Origin: Undibacterium sp.
GTDB taxonomy: Bacteria; Pseudomonadota; Gammaproteobacteria; Burkholderiales; Burkholderiaceae_D
Assembly: GCF_030651495.1 (NCBI RefSeq)
Contig: NZ_JAUSFI010000102.1
Location: 22,310-86,309 of the forward strand
Length of the DNA stretch: 64,000 bases
Reading direction: 5' to 3'
A program made the position numbers and the translations under genes. The notes beneath the pieces are model-generated. The model searched no databases. It worked only from the letters and a program-made list of their open reading frames with translations, and had not been told where the DNA came from. Of the stretch, positions 9,805 through 19,898 are shown one piece after another; the first letter of the stretch is position 1; the number at the start of each line of letters is the position of its first letter.

Positions 9805-9925
9805 GTGCAGATATATGATTAGTTAAGAAAATTTCAGCGGTTGAATGGCAGATCTGATTTTTTGTAACAATGCTTAATAAAAATTCGCATTAACCGTTCT
9901 CAGTAAGCATTTTCAATCAGCATTC

Positions 9926-11215
9926 TCAATGATATTGGGATTTTCTGGCTCTCATCACACCCGCAACGGTAAGGAAAGAACCAAAGACCGCTATTCTATC
10001 ATTTTCACCGGCCTTACTGAGTGCATAGGCATAAGCGGCTTCGGGAGAAGTAAAATCTTGTATGCTGTGTTCCGGATCTTGTAGCACACCAGCCGCAATC
10101 AACTGGTCATGGATCTGTGCTGCACTGGCGGCACGCGGCAGCGGCAAATCGGTAACACACCAGTGATCGATCTTGCCTTTCATTTGCTCAATGACACCGG
10201 CAATATCCTTATCCAGCATAGAGCCAAACACGGCATAGGTGAAGGCATGAAACCCCATATTGTCGAAATTTTGCGCCAATGTCGCTGCGGCATGCGGGTT
10301 ATGCGCTACATCCAGCACAACGGTTGGCCGACCGGGCATCACCTGGAAGCGCCCCGGCAAATCCACCATCACCAGACCACTGCGGACCTCTTGCGCACCA
10401 ACCGGCAGACGTAATTTAAGTACCTCCAGCGCAGCCAGCGCGGCAGAAGCATTGAGCAATTGATTAGCCCCACGTAAGCTAGGGTAGCCGAGTGAATTGC
10501 GGCGCTGTTCACGTCCGGCAAAATTCCACTGTTGTTTATCGCCGTTATAGTTGAAATCACGGCCAAACAAACGCAGGTCAGCACCGATACTTTGCGCATG
10601 ATCGATCAGTGATTGCGGCGGAATCGGATCAGCGCAAATAGCGGCTTTTCCCGCACGGAAAATACCCGCTTTTTCGAAGCCGATTTTTTCACGCGTATCG
10701 CCCAGATAATCGACGTGATCAATATCCACGCTAGTGACGATCGCCACATCGGCATCAATCACGTTAACCGCATCAAGACGGCCACCCAGGCCGACCTCGA
10801 GTATCACCACATCCAGTTTGGCGTCCGCCAGCAGTTTGCAAATGGCCAAGGTAGTGAATTCAAAATAAGTCAGTGAAATCGCTGCGCGTGCCGCTTCGAC
10901 TTCGGCAAAGCTATCGATAAAAACCTGATCTTTGACTGATTCACCATTAATGCGAGCGCGCTCATTAAAATCCAGAAAATGTGGCTTGCTATACAAACCC
11001 ACACGATATCCAGCCTGCAGCAGTATCGACTCCAGCATGGCGCAGGTTGAACCCTTGCCGTTGGTGCCGCCCACCATGATGACAGGACAGGCGTAATGTA
11101 TGCCGAGACGGTCTTTGACTGCAGCGACGCGCTCCAGTCCCATATCAATTTCTTTGGCATGACGGGTTTCCAGTAATGACAACCAGCCGCTCAGGGTATT
11201 TGGATTATTTGGCAT
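9926..11215 (-). CDS. folC: bifunctional folylpolyglutamate/dihydrofolate synthase (FolC)
   Basis: 429 residues. The Mur-ligase-type P-loop VGGTNGKGSTCAMLESIL is near residue 47, and the folC signature with ILEVGLGGRLDAVNVID near residue 138 follows. The protein adds glutamates to dihydropteroate and folates. The terminator between folC and accD (11221-11262) suggests that folC and the genes behind it start from a separate promoter or depend on read-through. Confidence 0.95.
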   Translation of the reverse strand: MPNNPNTLSGWLSLLETRHAKEIDMGLERVAAVKDRLGIHYACPVIMVGGTNGKGSTCAMLESILLQAGYRVGLYSKPHFLDFNERARINGESVKDQVFIDSFAEVEAARAAISLTYFEFTTLAICKLLADAKLDVVILEVGLGGRLDAVNVIDADVAIVTSVDIDHVDYLGDTREKIGFEKAGIFRAGKAAICADPIPPQSLIDHAQSIGADLRLFGRDFNYNGDKQQWNFAGREQRRNSLGYPSLRGANQLLNASAALAALEVLKLRLPVGAQEVRSGLVMVDLPGRFQVMPGRPTVVLDVAHNPHAAATLAQNFDNMGFHAFTYAVFGSMLDKDIAGVIEQMKGKIDHWCVTDLPLPRAASAAQIHDQLIAAGVLQDPEHSIQDFTSPEAAYAYALSKAGENDRIAVFGSFLTVAGVMRARKSQYH

Positions 11216-11220
11216 AAAAT

Positions 11221-11262
11221 AAAAAAAGTCCGACAGGCCTTTTAGTCTGGCTTGTTCGGACT
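11221..11262 (-). terminator. intrinsic terminator after accD
   Basis: On the minus strand AGTCCGAACAAGCC pairs imperfectly with GGCCTGTCGGACT across an A/T-rich loop and runs into seven T. It lies 19 bp downstream of the accD stop and directly upstream of folC. Confidence 0.8.
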
Positions 11263-11280
11263 GATTTAGAAACGAAAAAA

Positions 11281-12153
11281 TTAGGCGACAGCGTCGGCTG
11301 GTTGGTTTTGCAATATCGCCAGCAAACGGGCAATCTCTTCACGCAGATTACGACGATCGACGATCATATCAACGGCACCTTTTTGCACCAAAAATTCAGC
11401 CCGCTGAAATCCTTCAGGAAGTTTTTCGCGCACGGTATTTTCAATCACACGCGGCCCGGCAAAACCGATCAGCGCCTTAGGTTCTGCGATCACGACATCG
11501 CCCATAAAGGCGAATGAGGCGGAGACTCCGCCCATAGTCGGATCAGTTAAGACCGAAATAAAAGGCAGCTTCTTTTCTGACAACTTGGTCAGCATAGCGG
11601 TGGTCTTTGCCATTTGCATCAGGGATAACAATCCTTCTTGCATACGCGCACCGCCAGTTGCAGTAAAGCAGATAAACGGCACTTTTTGCTCCAAAGCCGC
11701 TTGCACTCCACGTACAAAACGTTCCCCGACGACCGACCCCATGGAACCGCCCATGAAGCCAAATTCAAAACACGCCATGACTAAAGGCACGCTCATGATA
11801 GAGCCACCCATCACTACCATCGCGTCGGTTTCACCGGTAGTTTCCAGGGCGTCCTTGAGGCGATCAGGGTATTTTTTGCTATCTTTGAACTTCAGCGTAT
11901 CAACCGGCAATACTTCCTGGCCGATTTCATAGCGCCCACCCGCATCGAGCAAGGCATCGAGACGCTCACGGGCGCTGATACGCAAGTGATGACTGCATTT
12001 AGGGCAAACATGGATATTGGCTTCCAGATCCGAACGGTAAAGTACCGCTTCACAGGACGGGCATTTGACCCACAGGCCTTCCGGCATCGATTTACGATTA
12101 GTCGATACCGAGCGTTGTATACGTGGTGGAAGTAGTTTTTCTAGCCAACTCAT
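11281..12153 (-). CDS. accD: acetyl-CoA carboxylase carboxyltransferase subunit beta
   Basis: 290 residues from the ATG at 12153 ([12 protein letters not shown]), which has a clear AGGAGA ribosome-binding site 5 bp upstream; a longer frame from 12192 has no such support. The N-terminal zinc ribbon holds four cysteines (CPSCEAVL and CPKCSHHL, near residues 29-51). The carboxyltransferase core has [15 protein letters not shown] and [20 protein letters not shown]. It forms the alpha2beta2 transferase with AccA to make malonyl-CoA. It follows trpA, a linkage typical of beta- and gammaproteobacteria. Confidence 0.97.
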   Translation of the reverse strand: MSWLEKLLPPRIQRSVSTNRKSMPEGLWVKCPSCEAVLYRSDLEANIHVCPKCSHHLRISARERLDALLDAGGRYEIGQEVLPVDTLKFKDSKKYPDRLKDALETTGETDAMVVMGGSIMSVPLVMACFEFGFMGGSMGSVVGERFVRGVQAALEQKVPFICFTATGGARMQEGLLSLMQMAKTTAMLTKLSEKKLPFISVLTDPTMGGVSASFAFMGDVVIAEPKALIGFAGPRVIENTVREKLPEGFQRAEFLVQKGAVDMIVDRRNLREEIARLLAILQNQPADAVA

Positions 12154-12267
12154 AAAATTCTCCTGAATTCGGCTTGCACGCAATGTTTGCACGCAAGCAT
12201 CATCTTTACTTCTGGTTCTATATTTACCCCTGCCGAGGCAGAAGAATAAACAGGTTCGGCGCGTATT

Positions 12268-13065
12268 CTACTCGTCCAAAGCCTGTCTGACACCAGAAAT
12301 AAACGTTTTTACCGCAGCGACAGCCTGTTCGCGCGGGGTATTTTCCAGCTCCTGAATGATGCGAGAGCCTATCACAACCGCATCGGACACGGTGGATATG
12401 GCTTTTGCCGTGGCCCCATCACGTATCCCGAAACCCACTCCCACCGGTACTTTAACGTGTTTTTTGATACGTGGAATCATCGCCGCCACTGCATCCAGAT
12501 CCAGGCTACCGGATCCCGTGACACCTTTTAACGAGACATAATACACATAACCAGAGGCAACTTTGCCGACCTGTTCGATGCGCTCATCGGTCGAGGTTGG
12601 CGCCAGCAAGAAAATGGTATCCATACCGTGCTGACGCATATTCTTGGTAAAGTCTTCACACTCTTCCGGCGGATAATCAACCACCAGCACACCATCTACA
12701 CCGGCTTCGGCGGCTTGCGAGATAAAGACATTTTGTCCCATGCGCTCGATCGGATTAGCGTACCCCATCAACACCACCGGGGTAAGTTGGTTGCTAGTGC
12801 GAAATTCACGGACAAATTGCAATACGTCACGCAAACCTACGCCCTGCAGCAATGCACGCTCGGACGCCCGCTGTATCACCGGTCCGTCTGCCATAGGATC
12901 AGAGAACGGCACCCCTAATTCGATAATATCGGCGCCGCCTTCGACCAGCGCATGCATCAGCGGCACCGTGAGTTCAGGGGCTGGATCGCCGGCAGTGATG
13001 AAAGGGATCAATCCTTTTTTATGGTTGACTGCCAATGCAGCCATGCATGCTTGTATTCTTGACAT
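12268..13065 (-). CDS. trpA: tryptophan synthase alpha subunit
   Basis: 265 residues. The family signature around [10 protein letters not shown] (residue 20), with the catalytic Glu in [16 protein letters not shown] (near 50) and the catalytic Asp in VVDYPPEE (near 129), is intact. The phosphate-binding GVGFGIRDG lies near 210. The enzyme cleaves indole-3-glycerol phosphate and passes indole to TrpB. Unlike most trp operons, where trpB and trpA overlap or abut, the two genes are separated here by 208 bp containing a MITE-like element. Confidence 0.97.
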   Translation of the reverse strand: MSRIQACMAALAVNHKKGLIPFITAGDPAPELTVPLMHALVEGGADIIELGVPFSDPMADGPVIQRASERALLQGVGLRDVLQFVREFRTSNQLTPVVLMGYANPIERMGQNVFISQAAEAGVDGVLVVDYPPEECEDFTKNMRQHGMDTIFLLAPTSTDERIEQVGKVASGYVYYVSLKGVTGSGSLDLDAVAAMIPRIKKHVKVPVGVGFGIRDGATAKAISTVSDAVVIGSRIIQELENTPREQAVAAVKTFISGVRQALDE

Positions 13066-13123
13066 ATGGTCTTATCCGAAAAATACGTCCCGCTCAACGC
13101 GAACGCAAAAACTAATTTTTTAT

Positions 13124-13203
13124 ATACTCCCCACCAGTATATTTTCAATGCGCACGATTACTATGCGCAATCAGGTGATTTTTTAAAACTTTAAGGGGAG
13201 TAT
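13124..13203. mobile_element. MITE-like element, copy A (between trpB and trpA)
   Basis: An 80-bp element with perfect 9-bp terminal inverted repeats ATACTCCCC and GGGGAGTAT. Next to the left end is CAGTATATTTT, and two TGCGCA palindromes lie in the middle. It aligns end to end with copy D at 44504-44583, also 80 bp. There is no coding capacity. It lies in the transcribed spacer of the trp operon. Confidence 0.85.
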
Positions 13204-13273
13204 GTTTTTAAGCAACGCATTCTGCATGAAGAACCGCCATCCAGAATGTCAATTTGGTTTAATTCAATGTCGA

Positions 13274-14545
13274 TCAGTAAAACTTCAAACCACTCTTTTC
13301 CGCCACGGTATGCATATCTTTATCACCGCGCCCAGAGAGATTGGCAAGAATGATTTTATCTTTCGGCCAGGTCGCCGCCAGCTTGGCCGCATAAGCCAGA
13401 GCGTGGCTCGACTCCAGCGCAGGGATAATGCCCTCAATGCGGCAGCAATCGTGAAAAGCCTTGAGCGCCTCTTCATCGGTAATGGTGACGTATTGAGCCC
13501 GTCCGCTATCCTTTAACCAGGCATGCTCAGGGCCAACGCCCGGATAATCCAAACCCGCCGAAATCGAATGCGTCTCGATGACCTGGCCATTGTCATCCTG
13601 CAGCAAATAAGTACGATTGCCATGCAGCACACCAGGCGATCCAGCCGTCAGCGAGGCAGAATGCTTGCCCGATTCCATACCCTCACCTGCCGCCTCAACA
13701 CCGATCAATTGCACCTCTTTTTGATCAATATAAGGATAAAAAATCCCCATCGCGTTGGAACCGCCACCAACGCAAGCGACTACCGCATCAGGCTGGCGCC
13801 CGGTCACTTCCGGCATTTGCCATAAGCATTCCTCGCCGATCACCGACTGAAAATCACGCACCATCATCGGATACGGATGCGGACCGGCAACAGTACCGAT
13901 GATATAAAAAGTATTGTCGACATTCGCCACCCAGTCGCGCATAGCCTCGTTCAGCGCGTCTTTCAGCGTTTTGGAGCCGGATTCCACCGGCACCACGGTC
14001 GCGCCCAGCAACTTCATGCGATAGACATTTTGCGCCTGACGCTTAACGTCTTCCGAGCCCATATACACGACGCATTCCAGCCCAAAACGCGCACAGATGG
14101 TGGCCGTGGCCACGCCATGCTGGCCGGCCCCGGTTTCGGCGATCACGCGTGGCTTGCCCATGCGCTTGGCGAGCAAGGCCTGGCCGATCACGTTATTGAT
14201 CTTGTGGGCCCCTGTGTGATTGAGATCTTCGCGCTTAAAATAAATCTGTGCGCCGCCCATCATTTCCGACCAGCGCTTGGCGTGATAGACCGGAGACGGC
14301 CGGCCGACATAGTGCTTCAATTCGTGACGAAACTCGGCCAAAAATTCAGGGTCATGCTGATATTTAGCATAGGCATCCTTCAGTTCAGTGAGCGCATGGG
14401 TCAGCGTCTCGGAGACAAAGGTGCCACCGTAAGGGCCAAAATGGCCTTTGGCGTCGGGAAAATTATATTGCGCCGCGTGGTAAATCGCTTGCGGGGCGAC
14501 AGATTGGCGCTCAAATTGGGCATCGAGCGGAGTGAGTTCTTTCAT
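13274..14545 (-). CDS. trpB: tryptophan synthase beta subunit
   Basis: 423 residues from the ATG at 14545 (MKELTPLD), which has AAGGA 6 bp upstream. The PLP-binding lysine is in [19 protein letters not shown] near residue 107, and the glycine-rich phosphate loop [16 protein letters not shown] is near residue 252. It condenses indole with serine to give tryptophan. It is downstream of trpF and upstream of trpA, with a MITE-like element in the spacer to trpA. Confidence 0.97.
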   Translation of the reverse strand: MKELTPLDAQFERQSVAPQAIYHAAQYNFPDAKGHFGPYGGTFVSETLTHALTELKDAYAKYQHDPEFLAEFRHELKHYVGRPSPVYHAKRWSEMMGGAQIYFKREDLNHTGAHKINNVIGQALLAKRMGKPRVIAETGAGQHGVATATICARFGLECVVYMGSEDVKRQAQNVYRMKLLGATVVPVESGSKTLKDALNEAMRDWVANVDNTFYIIGTVAGPHPYPMMVRDFQSVIGEECLWQMPEVTGRQPDAVVACVGGGSNAMGIFYPYIDQKEVQLIGVEAAGEGMESGKHSASLTAGSPGVLHGNRTYLLQDDNGQVIETHSISAGLDYPGVGPEHAWLKDSGRAQYVTITDEEALKAFHDCCRIEGIIPALESSHALAYAAKLAATWPKDKIILANLSGRGDKDMHTVAEKSGLKFY

Positions 14546-14626
14546 GATATTCCTTATGCTAGTGCTGATAGTGCTATTTTTTGATCGCGCCATGTCATGG
14601 CATGCAAGCAAAAAACTCAGTCTTGA

Positions 14627-15292
14627 TTAGTCTTGATGATCAGCCAAGCGCACAGCATCAACAAAAGCGTGCAACTTGGCAACATCCTTAATTCCCTTGG
14701 CAAGCTCGACACCACTGCTGATGTCGACCGCAAAAGGTCGAACGCGCCTGACCGCGTCAGTCGCGTTTTGTACGCTCAAGCCACCACTTAAAACGACCAG
14801 AGGCGCGAGTTCTTTTGGAATGAGAGACCAATCAAAAACCTTTCCACTACCACCAAAACTATCCACAAAGGTATCAAGCAACAAGCCGTTAAATAAAGGA
14901 CTGGCTGCACGGTATTCTTTTTCACATTCTAACAAATCTTCAGGCGATGTGTCCGGCTTTACCCGAAAAGCACGGATAAACGGCCGATTCACGGCGCTGG
15001 CAAGGCGATGGCATTGCTCTGCGGTCTCATCACCATGAAACTGCAACAACTGTAGCGGCACTTGCGCCAGGGTCGCTAGCAATTCGTCTTCTGTCGCATT
15101 GACAAACAAGCCAACTGACACGACAAACGGCGGCAAATTACGTAACAATTGTGCCGCCGCTTCAGGCGTCACATATCTTGGGCTAGGTGGATAAAACACA
15201 AAACCCAAAGCATCCGCACCGGCAGCGACGACAGCACGCACATCTTCGGGGCGCGTTAAGCCACAGATTTTTATTTTAGTTCGCATAGTCAT
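14627..15292 (-). CDS. trpF: phosphoribosylanthranilate isomerase
   Basis: 221 residues. The catalytic Cys is in KIKICGLTRPEDV (residue 10) and the catalytic Asp in GLLLDTFVDSFGGSGKVFDW (near 140); VVLSGGLS and VDISSGVE form the phosphate site. GGAAAGG lies 5 bp before the chosen ATG; a second in-frame ATG is two codons later. It is the first trp gene of the trpF-trpB-trpA-accD run. The truA gene that precedes trpF in many relatives is absent here. Confidence 0.96.
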   Translation of the reverse strand: MTMRTKIKICGLTRPEDVRAVVAAGADALGFVFYPPSPRYVTPEAAAQLLRNLPPFVVSVGLFVNATEDELLATLAQVPLQLLQFHGDETAEQCHRLASAVNRPFIRAFRVKPDTSPEDLLECEKEYRAASPLFNGLLLDTFVDSFGGSGKVFDWSLIPKELAPLVVLSGGLSVQNATDAVRRVRPFAVDISSGVELAKGIKDVAKLHAFVDAVRLADHQD

Positions 15293-15400
15293 GAGACCTT
15301 TCCCGAAAAGAACATTCCGGCTATTTTTTAGAGTACGGAATCATAACTGATACCACTAAAAATAATCGAAAGAAACGAGCATCCATGAAACCATAAAAAC

Positions 15401-15517
15401 AAAAGCATTCAAAACACCGCCGAAACCCGCTTCAGCATCGGCAACGATAGGTGCGAAGAAATCAGTATAGCCCATGCCTTCAGATCCATTAATCTGATCA
15501 GATCGAGTTAATTTGCG
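15401..15517 (-). pseudogene. fragment of an isocitrate lyase (aceA) gene
   Basis: On the minus strand, starting directly at the stop codon of the SPFH gene, about 39 codons translate to a recognisable piece of isocitrate lyase. RSDQI is followed a few residues later by GYTDFFAPIVADAEAGFGG and VLNAF, matching the family's conserved segment near the first third of the enzyme. After NAF the match stops and the frame ends within 15 codons. No other part of aceA is present nearby, so this looks like a relic of a deleted or transposed gene rather than a functional one. The frame and residue match are seen in the sequence; the origin is inferred. Confidence 0.65.
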
Positions 15518-16465
15518 TTATTTGCCACCCAAAATATGAGGCGCTGTACCGCCTTGTGATTTGATCACTTGCATCGCACTGGCAATCATGCCGCTCATAT
15601 CGCCCAGATTAGCGGGGACGATAATCGAATTATTTGTCTTGGCAAGATTGCCAAACGCCGCCACATATTGCTCTGCCACTTTCAGATTAACCGCATCGCT
15701 ACCACCAGGCTCCCGAATCGCACTGGCAGTTTTACGTATCGCTTCGGCGCTGGCGGTGGCGATCGCCAGAATCGCGGCGGCCTGACCTTGTGCACGATTA
15801 ATCGATGCCTGCATTTCACCTTCTGATTTAGCGATCGAGGCGGCACGTTCGCCGGTCGCAATATTAATTTGTTCTTGCTTGCGGCCTTCGGAGGCGGCGA
15901 TCAAGGCACGTTTTTCACGCTCGGCGGTGATCTGCGCTTGCATCGCATGGAGAATTTCTTTTGGCGGAGTCAAATCCTTGATCTCGTAGCGCAAGACTTT
16001 GACGCCCCAATTGGCCGCGGATTCATCAATGGCATTCACGATCGTGGTGTTGATATGATCGCGCTCTTCAAAAGTTTTATCGAGTTCCATCTTCCCGATC
16101 ACCGAACGCAAGGTGGTTTGCGCCAATTGGGTAATTGCGGCGATGTAGTTTGAAGATCCATATGACGCACGCATCGGATCAGTCACCTGAAAATACAAAA
16201 TACCATCGACTTGCAATTGCGTATTGTCGCGAGTAATACACACTTGCGGCGGCACATCCAAAGGAATTTCTTTCAATATATGCTTGTAGGCAACCCGATC
16301 AATAAACGGGATAACGATGTTAAGACCAGGCCCCAGAGTGGCGTGATACTTACCTAGGCGCTCAACGACCCAAGCGTGCTGTTGCGGCACGACATTCACG
16401 GTTTTAACGACAAAGACAATCGCCAAAATAAACAGGATGAACGCAACGCTGCCAAAATTTTCCAT
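15518..16465 (-). CDS. SPFH/stomatin-like membrane protein
   Basis: 315 residues. An N-terminal membrane helix (about residues 5-22) is followed by the SPFH/Band-7 domain with VPQQHAWVVERLGKYHATL and LQVDGILYFQVTDP, then an Ala/Glu-rich coiled coil (EREKRALIAASEGRKQEQI). This is the paraslipin/stomatin-like group that pairs with NfeD proteins in prokaryotes and organises membrane microdomains. The partner nfeD gene lies 48 bp upstream in the same orientation. AAGGAAATATT precedes the start. Confidence 0.92.
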   Translation of the reverse strand: MENFGSVAFILFILAIVFVVKTVNVVPQQHAWVVERLGKYHATLGPGLNIVIPFIDRVAYKHILKEIPLDVPPQVCITRDNTQLQVDGILYFQVTDPMRASYGSSNYIAAITQLAQTTLRSVIGKMELDKTFEERDHINTTIVNAIDESAANWGVKVLRYEIKDLTPPKEILHAMQAQITAEREKRALIAASEGRKQEQINIATGERAASIAKSEGEMQASINRAQGQAAAILAIATASAEAIRKTASAIREPGGSDAVNLKVAEQYVAAFGNLAKTNNSIIVPANLGDMSGMIASAMQVIKSQGGTAPHILGGK

Positions 16466-16513
16466 AATATTTCCTTGTGATTTTTACGTTTAATTGTGTG
16501 GGAACTTACCGAA

Positions 16514-16948
16514 CTAAGATGGGCGAACCATCAGACGACTACCTTGAATTTCTTCAATGATATACACACCGGCATAGCCGGCCGAATGCTGCAACTCGAC
16601 ATCCCACATCGCACCGCGATACATGGCACGGGCAGTGAATTTACCATTACCCTGATCCTGCCATTGCTGCACCGTGATACGTTGACCGATATCCATGTTG
16701 ACGTTAGGATCGCGACTAGCGTCTTTCGCTTCACGCCAACCATATTTACTCTTGTGCAGTGCTAATGTAGCGAGCGCACCGACGATCGCGGCAGCGATCA
16801 TCTGCAACTCGGTACCCAGCCCCCCAATAGCGGCGAAGGCACCAGCGAGTAAACCTATCGAAATCATCAATAAATAAAAAGTCCCGGTAAATAGTTCAAT
16901 GATCACAACAACACCCGCGACTACCAGCCAACTCATCCATGCGTCCAT
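16514..16948 (-). CDS. NfeD family membrane protein
   Basis: 144 residues. Three hydrophobic segments (about residues 5-25, 27-45 and 50-65) are followed by a C-terminal OB-fold-type domain (about 88-144) with GQRITVQQW and ARAMYRGAMWDVELQ. This is the short NfeD1b form that accompanies SPFH proteins, which is the neighbour here. It probably acts at the inner membrane together with the stomatin-like protein. A short open frame containing a terminator-like hairpin lies 49 bp upstream and could control its expression. Confidence 0.88.
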   Translation of the reverse strand: MDAWMSWLVVAGVVVIIELFTGTFYLLMISIGLLAGAFAAIGGLGTELQMIAAAIVGALATLALHKSKYGWREAKDASRDPNVNMDIGQRITVQQWQDQGNGKFTARAMYRGAMWDVELQHSAGYAGVYIIEEIQGSRLMVRPS

Positions 16949-16997
16949 ATTATTTATTCTCCGGTTGATGATGCATCTTCATGCTGGTTTACATAGA

Positions 16998-17066
16998 TCA
17001 ATTATTCATCGGACATTTACCAACAAAAAAACCCTCATCACCGCTAGGTAACGAGGGTTTTCTCAT
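16998..17066 (-). CDS. possible 22-codon leader peptide upstream of nfeD
   Basis: An ATG at 17066 opens 22 codons ending in TGA at 16998 (peptide begins MRKPSLPSGDEGFFVGK). The codons for PSLPSGDEG form a strong hairpin and the FF codons form its T-run, so coding and terminator-like signals overlap. The region before the ATG, CTAAAGAATTT, is a weak ribosome-binding site. The frame could be chance. Its position 49 bp before nfeD and the overlap with the hairpin are why it is listed. Confidence 0.3.
   Translation of the reverse strand: MRKPSLPSGDEGFFVGKCPMNN
17025..17057 (-). terminator. intrinsic terminator or attenuator ahead of nfeD
   Basis: On the minus strand CCCTCGTTACC pairs with GGTGATGAGGG (11 bp with G-T pairs, loop TAGC) and is followed by seven T. 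It is upstream of nfeD, not downstream of a gene, since ppsA already has its own terminator at 17177-17217. It therefore looks like the end of a short transcript or an attenuator. A candidate promoter (TTGATT, 16 bp, TAGACT) lies roughly 70 bp before it on the minus strand. Confidence 0.7.
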
Positions 17067-17176
17067 AAATTCTTTAGAAGTTTTGATTTTTTTCTTATTT
17101 CTGTTTTAACATTCTCAGTCTAACCCAAATAAAGAAAAAATCAACTCACAAACAATATTATCCGGCTACGCAGGGA

Positions 17177-17217
17177 TAAAAAAACGCGAGCCATGATATA
17201 TAACCATGCTCGCGTTT
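17177..17217 (-). terminator. intrinsic terminator of ppsA
   Basis: On the minus strand ACGCGAGCATGG and CCATG(G)CTCGCGT-type arms pair around an A/T loop and lead into a T-rich run. It lies 34 bp past the ppsA stop codon. Confidence 0.85.
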
Positions 17218-17250
17218 CTTATGCCTTACGACAAAACTGACGACTAAAGA

Positions 17251-19668
17251 TTACTTAGCGACTGCGGCCAGTTTTTTCCAGGTATCGATCACTGAATCGG
17301 GATTCAATGAAATCGATTCTATCCCTTCGTTCATCAACCATTCGGCAAAATCCGGATGATCTGATGGGCCCTGACCACAAATGCCGACGTATTTGCCGAG
17401 CTTGCGGCAAGCCGCAATGGCTTGTGACAGCAAAGCGCGTACCGCTGGATCGCGCTCATCAAAATCCGCTGCCAATAATGGCATGCCTGAGTCACGATCC
17501 AAGCCCAAAGTGAGTTGAGTCAAATCATTCGAACCGATAGAGAAACCATCAAAATACTGCAAGAACTGCTCTGCCAAAATCGCATTTGAAGGCACTTCAC
17601 ACATCATGATCAGACGCAAGCCGTTTTCGCCACGCTTAAGACCATTTTTCCCCAGCAAATCAACGACTTTTTCAGCTTGTCCCAGAGTACGGACAAAAGG
17701 AATCATGATTTCAACATTCGTCAGACCCATGTCGTTACGCACCCGCTTCATGGCCAGACATTCCATCTCGAAGGATTCGGCGAAATCGGCTGCCAGATAA
17801 CGCGCAGCACCACGGAAGCCGAGCATCGGATTCTCTTCATCCGGTTCGTAGCGTGAGCCACCGATCAGTTTTTTGTACTCATTGGATTTAAAGTCAGATA
17901 AACGAACGATGACTTTTTTCGGCCAGAAAGCGGCGGCAATCGTGGCGATACCTTCGGCCAATTTATCCACATAAAACGCTTTAGGTGAGGCATGACCGCG
18001 AGCCACGGACTCCACCGCTTTTTTCAAGTCTGGATCAATGTTCGGGTATTCCAAAATGGCTTTTGGATGCACACCGATATTGTTATTGATGATAAATTCC
18101 AGGCGCGCCAGGCCAACACCTTCATTTGGCACCGACTGGAAGTCAAATGCCAGCTGCGGATTACCCACATTGAGCATGATCTTCAATGGCAATTTAGGTA
18201 ATTCGCCGCGCATCTCTTCGGTCACTTCGGTTTCCAGCAAACCGTCGTAAATTTTGCCTTCATCGCCTTCGGCACAAGATACCGTGACTAACATGCCATC
18301 TTTCAGCGTATCAGTTGCATCACCGCAACCGACAACGGCAGGTACACCCAATTCACGTGCAATGATCGCCGCATGGCAAGTACGACCGCCACGGTTAGTG
18401 ACAATCGCGGCAGCGCGCTTCATGACCGGTTCCCAGTTTGGATCAGTCATATCAGCCACCAGCACGTCGCCTGGCTGTACGCGTTCCATTTCAGAAGGGT
18501 CATGAATCACGCGAACCCGGCCTGCGCCGATTTTCTGGCCAATCGCACGGCCCGAGGCCAATACGGTACCGGTGCCTTTGAGGCGGAAGCGTTGTTGCGC
18601 ATCGGTGGATTTTTGCTGCGACTTAACGGTTTCCGGACGCGCCTGTAAAATATACAGCTTGCCGTCACGGCCATCTTTACCCCATTCGATATCCATAGGG
18701 CGGCCATAATGCTTCTCGATGATAACGGCATATTTTGCCAGCTCAACCACTTCAGTATCGTTCAGCGAATAGCGATTGCGCATTTCGATAGGCACGTCGA
18801 CGGTTTTCACTGAGCGGCCAGCCTTGGCTTCGCCGGTAAATTCCATCTTGATCAGTTTAGAACCGATATTGCGACGGATGACGGGCAACTTGCCCAATTC
18901 CAGCATCGGTTTATGGACGTAAAACTCATCCGGATTGACTGCGCCCTGCACCACGGTTTCACCCAGGCCATAGCTGGAAGTGATAAACACCACATCCTTA
19001 AAGCCGGATTCAGTATCAATCGTAAACATCACGCCGGCAGCGCCAAGATCGGAGCGCACCATGCGCTGCACGCCAGCCGACAAGGCCACTTCAGCATGCG
19101 TAAAACCTTTGTGCACACGATACGAAATGGCGCGATCGTTGTACAGCGAGGCAAAAACATGCTTCATGGCTTCGAGTACGTTGTCGATGCCGACCACGTT
19201 CAGGAAAGTCTCTTGCTGGCCAGCGAAAGAGGCGTCCGGCAAATCTTCGGCGGTGGCCGAAGAGCGCACCGCAAACGACATTTCTGCAGTCGAATCGGCC
19301 ACCAATTTATTGTAAAACTCTTCAATTTCTTTTTGCAGACGCGGCTGAAACGGTGTTTCGATGATCCATTGACGGATCTCGGCACCGGCTTTCGCCAATT
19401 CCCTGACGTCTTCGATATCCAAGGTAACAAGGCGATCGGCAATACGTTGCGCTAACGGAGCGCCGCCGTTTTGGCTATGTGACAAAAAGTCGCGGAAAGC
19501 CTGTGCAGTAGTCGCAAAGCCACCCGGAACCCGCACGCCAGCTGTTGCCAGCTGACTAATCATTTCGCCTAATGAGGCATTTTTTCCGCCGACGGATTCA
19601 ACATCCGTCATGCGTAAATGCTCAAACAAAGCAACATAAGTTGCCTCGGTATTTGCTGCGTTGGACAT
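17251..19668 (-). CDS. ppsA: phosphoenolpyruvate synthase
   Basis: 805 residues from the ATG at 19668 ([12 protein letters not shown]), preceded by AAGAGG; a longer frame from 19704 lacks support. Domains in order are an N-terminal ATP-grasp-like pyruvate/phosphate dikinase domain ([12 protein letters not shown] near residue 28), the swivelling phosphohistidine domain with the catalytic His in [20 protein letters not shown] (near 425), and a PEP-binding TIM barrel ending with [19 protein letters not shown] and [17 protein letters not shown]. It converts pyruvate and ATP to PEP for gluconeogenesis. It is divergent from its regulator gene ppsR. Confidence 0.97.
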   Translation of the reverse strand: MSNAANTEATYVALFEHLRMTDVESVGGKNASLGEMISQLATAGVRVPGGFATTAQAFRDFLSHSQNGGAPLAQRIADRLVTLDIEDVRELAKAGAEIRQWIIETPFQPRLQKEIEEFYNKLVADSTAEMSFAVRSSATAEDLPDASFAGQQETFLNVVGIDNVLEAMKHVFASLYNDRAISYRVHKGFTHAEVALSAGVQRMVRSDLGAAGVMFTIDTESGFKDVVFITSSYGLGETVVQGAVNPDEFYVHKPMLELGKLPVIRRNIGSKLIKMEFTGEAKAGRSVKTVDVPIEMRNRYSLNDTEVVELAKYAVIIEKHYGRPMDIEWGKDGRDGKLYILQARPETVKSQQKSTDAQQRFRLKGTGTVLASGRAIGQKIGAGRVRVIHDPSEMERVQPGDVLVADMTDPNWEPVMKRAAAIVTNRGGRTCHAAIIARELGVPAVVGCGDATDTLKDGMLVTVSCAEGDEGKIYDGLLETEVTEEMRGELPKLPLKIMLNVGNPQLAFDFQSVPNEGVGLARLEFIINNNIGVHPKAILEYPNIDPDLKKAVESVARGHASPKAFYVDKLAEGIATIAAAFWPKKVIVRLSDFKSNEYKKLIGGSRYEPDEENPMLGFRGAARYLAADFAESFEMECLAMKRVRNDMGLTNVEIMIPFVRTLGQAEKVVDLLGKNGLKRGENGLRLIMMCEVPSNAILAEQFLQYFDGFSIGSNDLTQLTLGLDRDSGMPLLAADFDERDPAVRALLSQAIAACRKLGKYVGICGQGPSDHPDFAEWLMNEGIESISLNPDSVIDTWKKLAAVAK

Positions 19669-19898
19669 AACAACCTCTTTTGATGGTAAGAAATCTTTGC
19701 GCATTCAACTACTCGTGCTTCGTCTCTAGCGTTTTTTTTGTTATTCTTGCTGCCATAGACAAATATGATGCCGTTGCGTCATTTTACCTTGTGTACTGCA
19801 AAATTTATCTACCCGGCACTAGAATTTGCCGTCTTTTTTATTCTGATGAAAGATTAAATTCTTTCATCCAACCGACCGCTACCTCATTCAAATTCACC

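Noticed and set aside
13877..14584. 235-codon open frame on the plus strand
   Set aside because: It lies opposite trpB and is His/Arg-rich in the way of shadow frames.
18913..19455. 180-codon open frame on the plus strand
   Set aside because: Antisense to ppsA, with no recognisable domain or ribosome-binding site.
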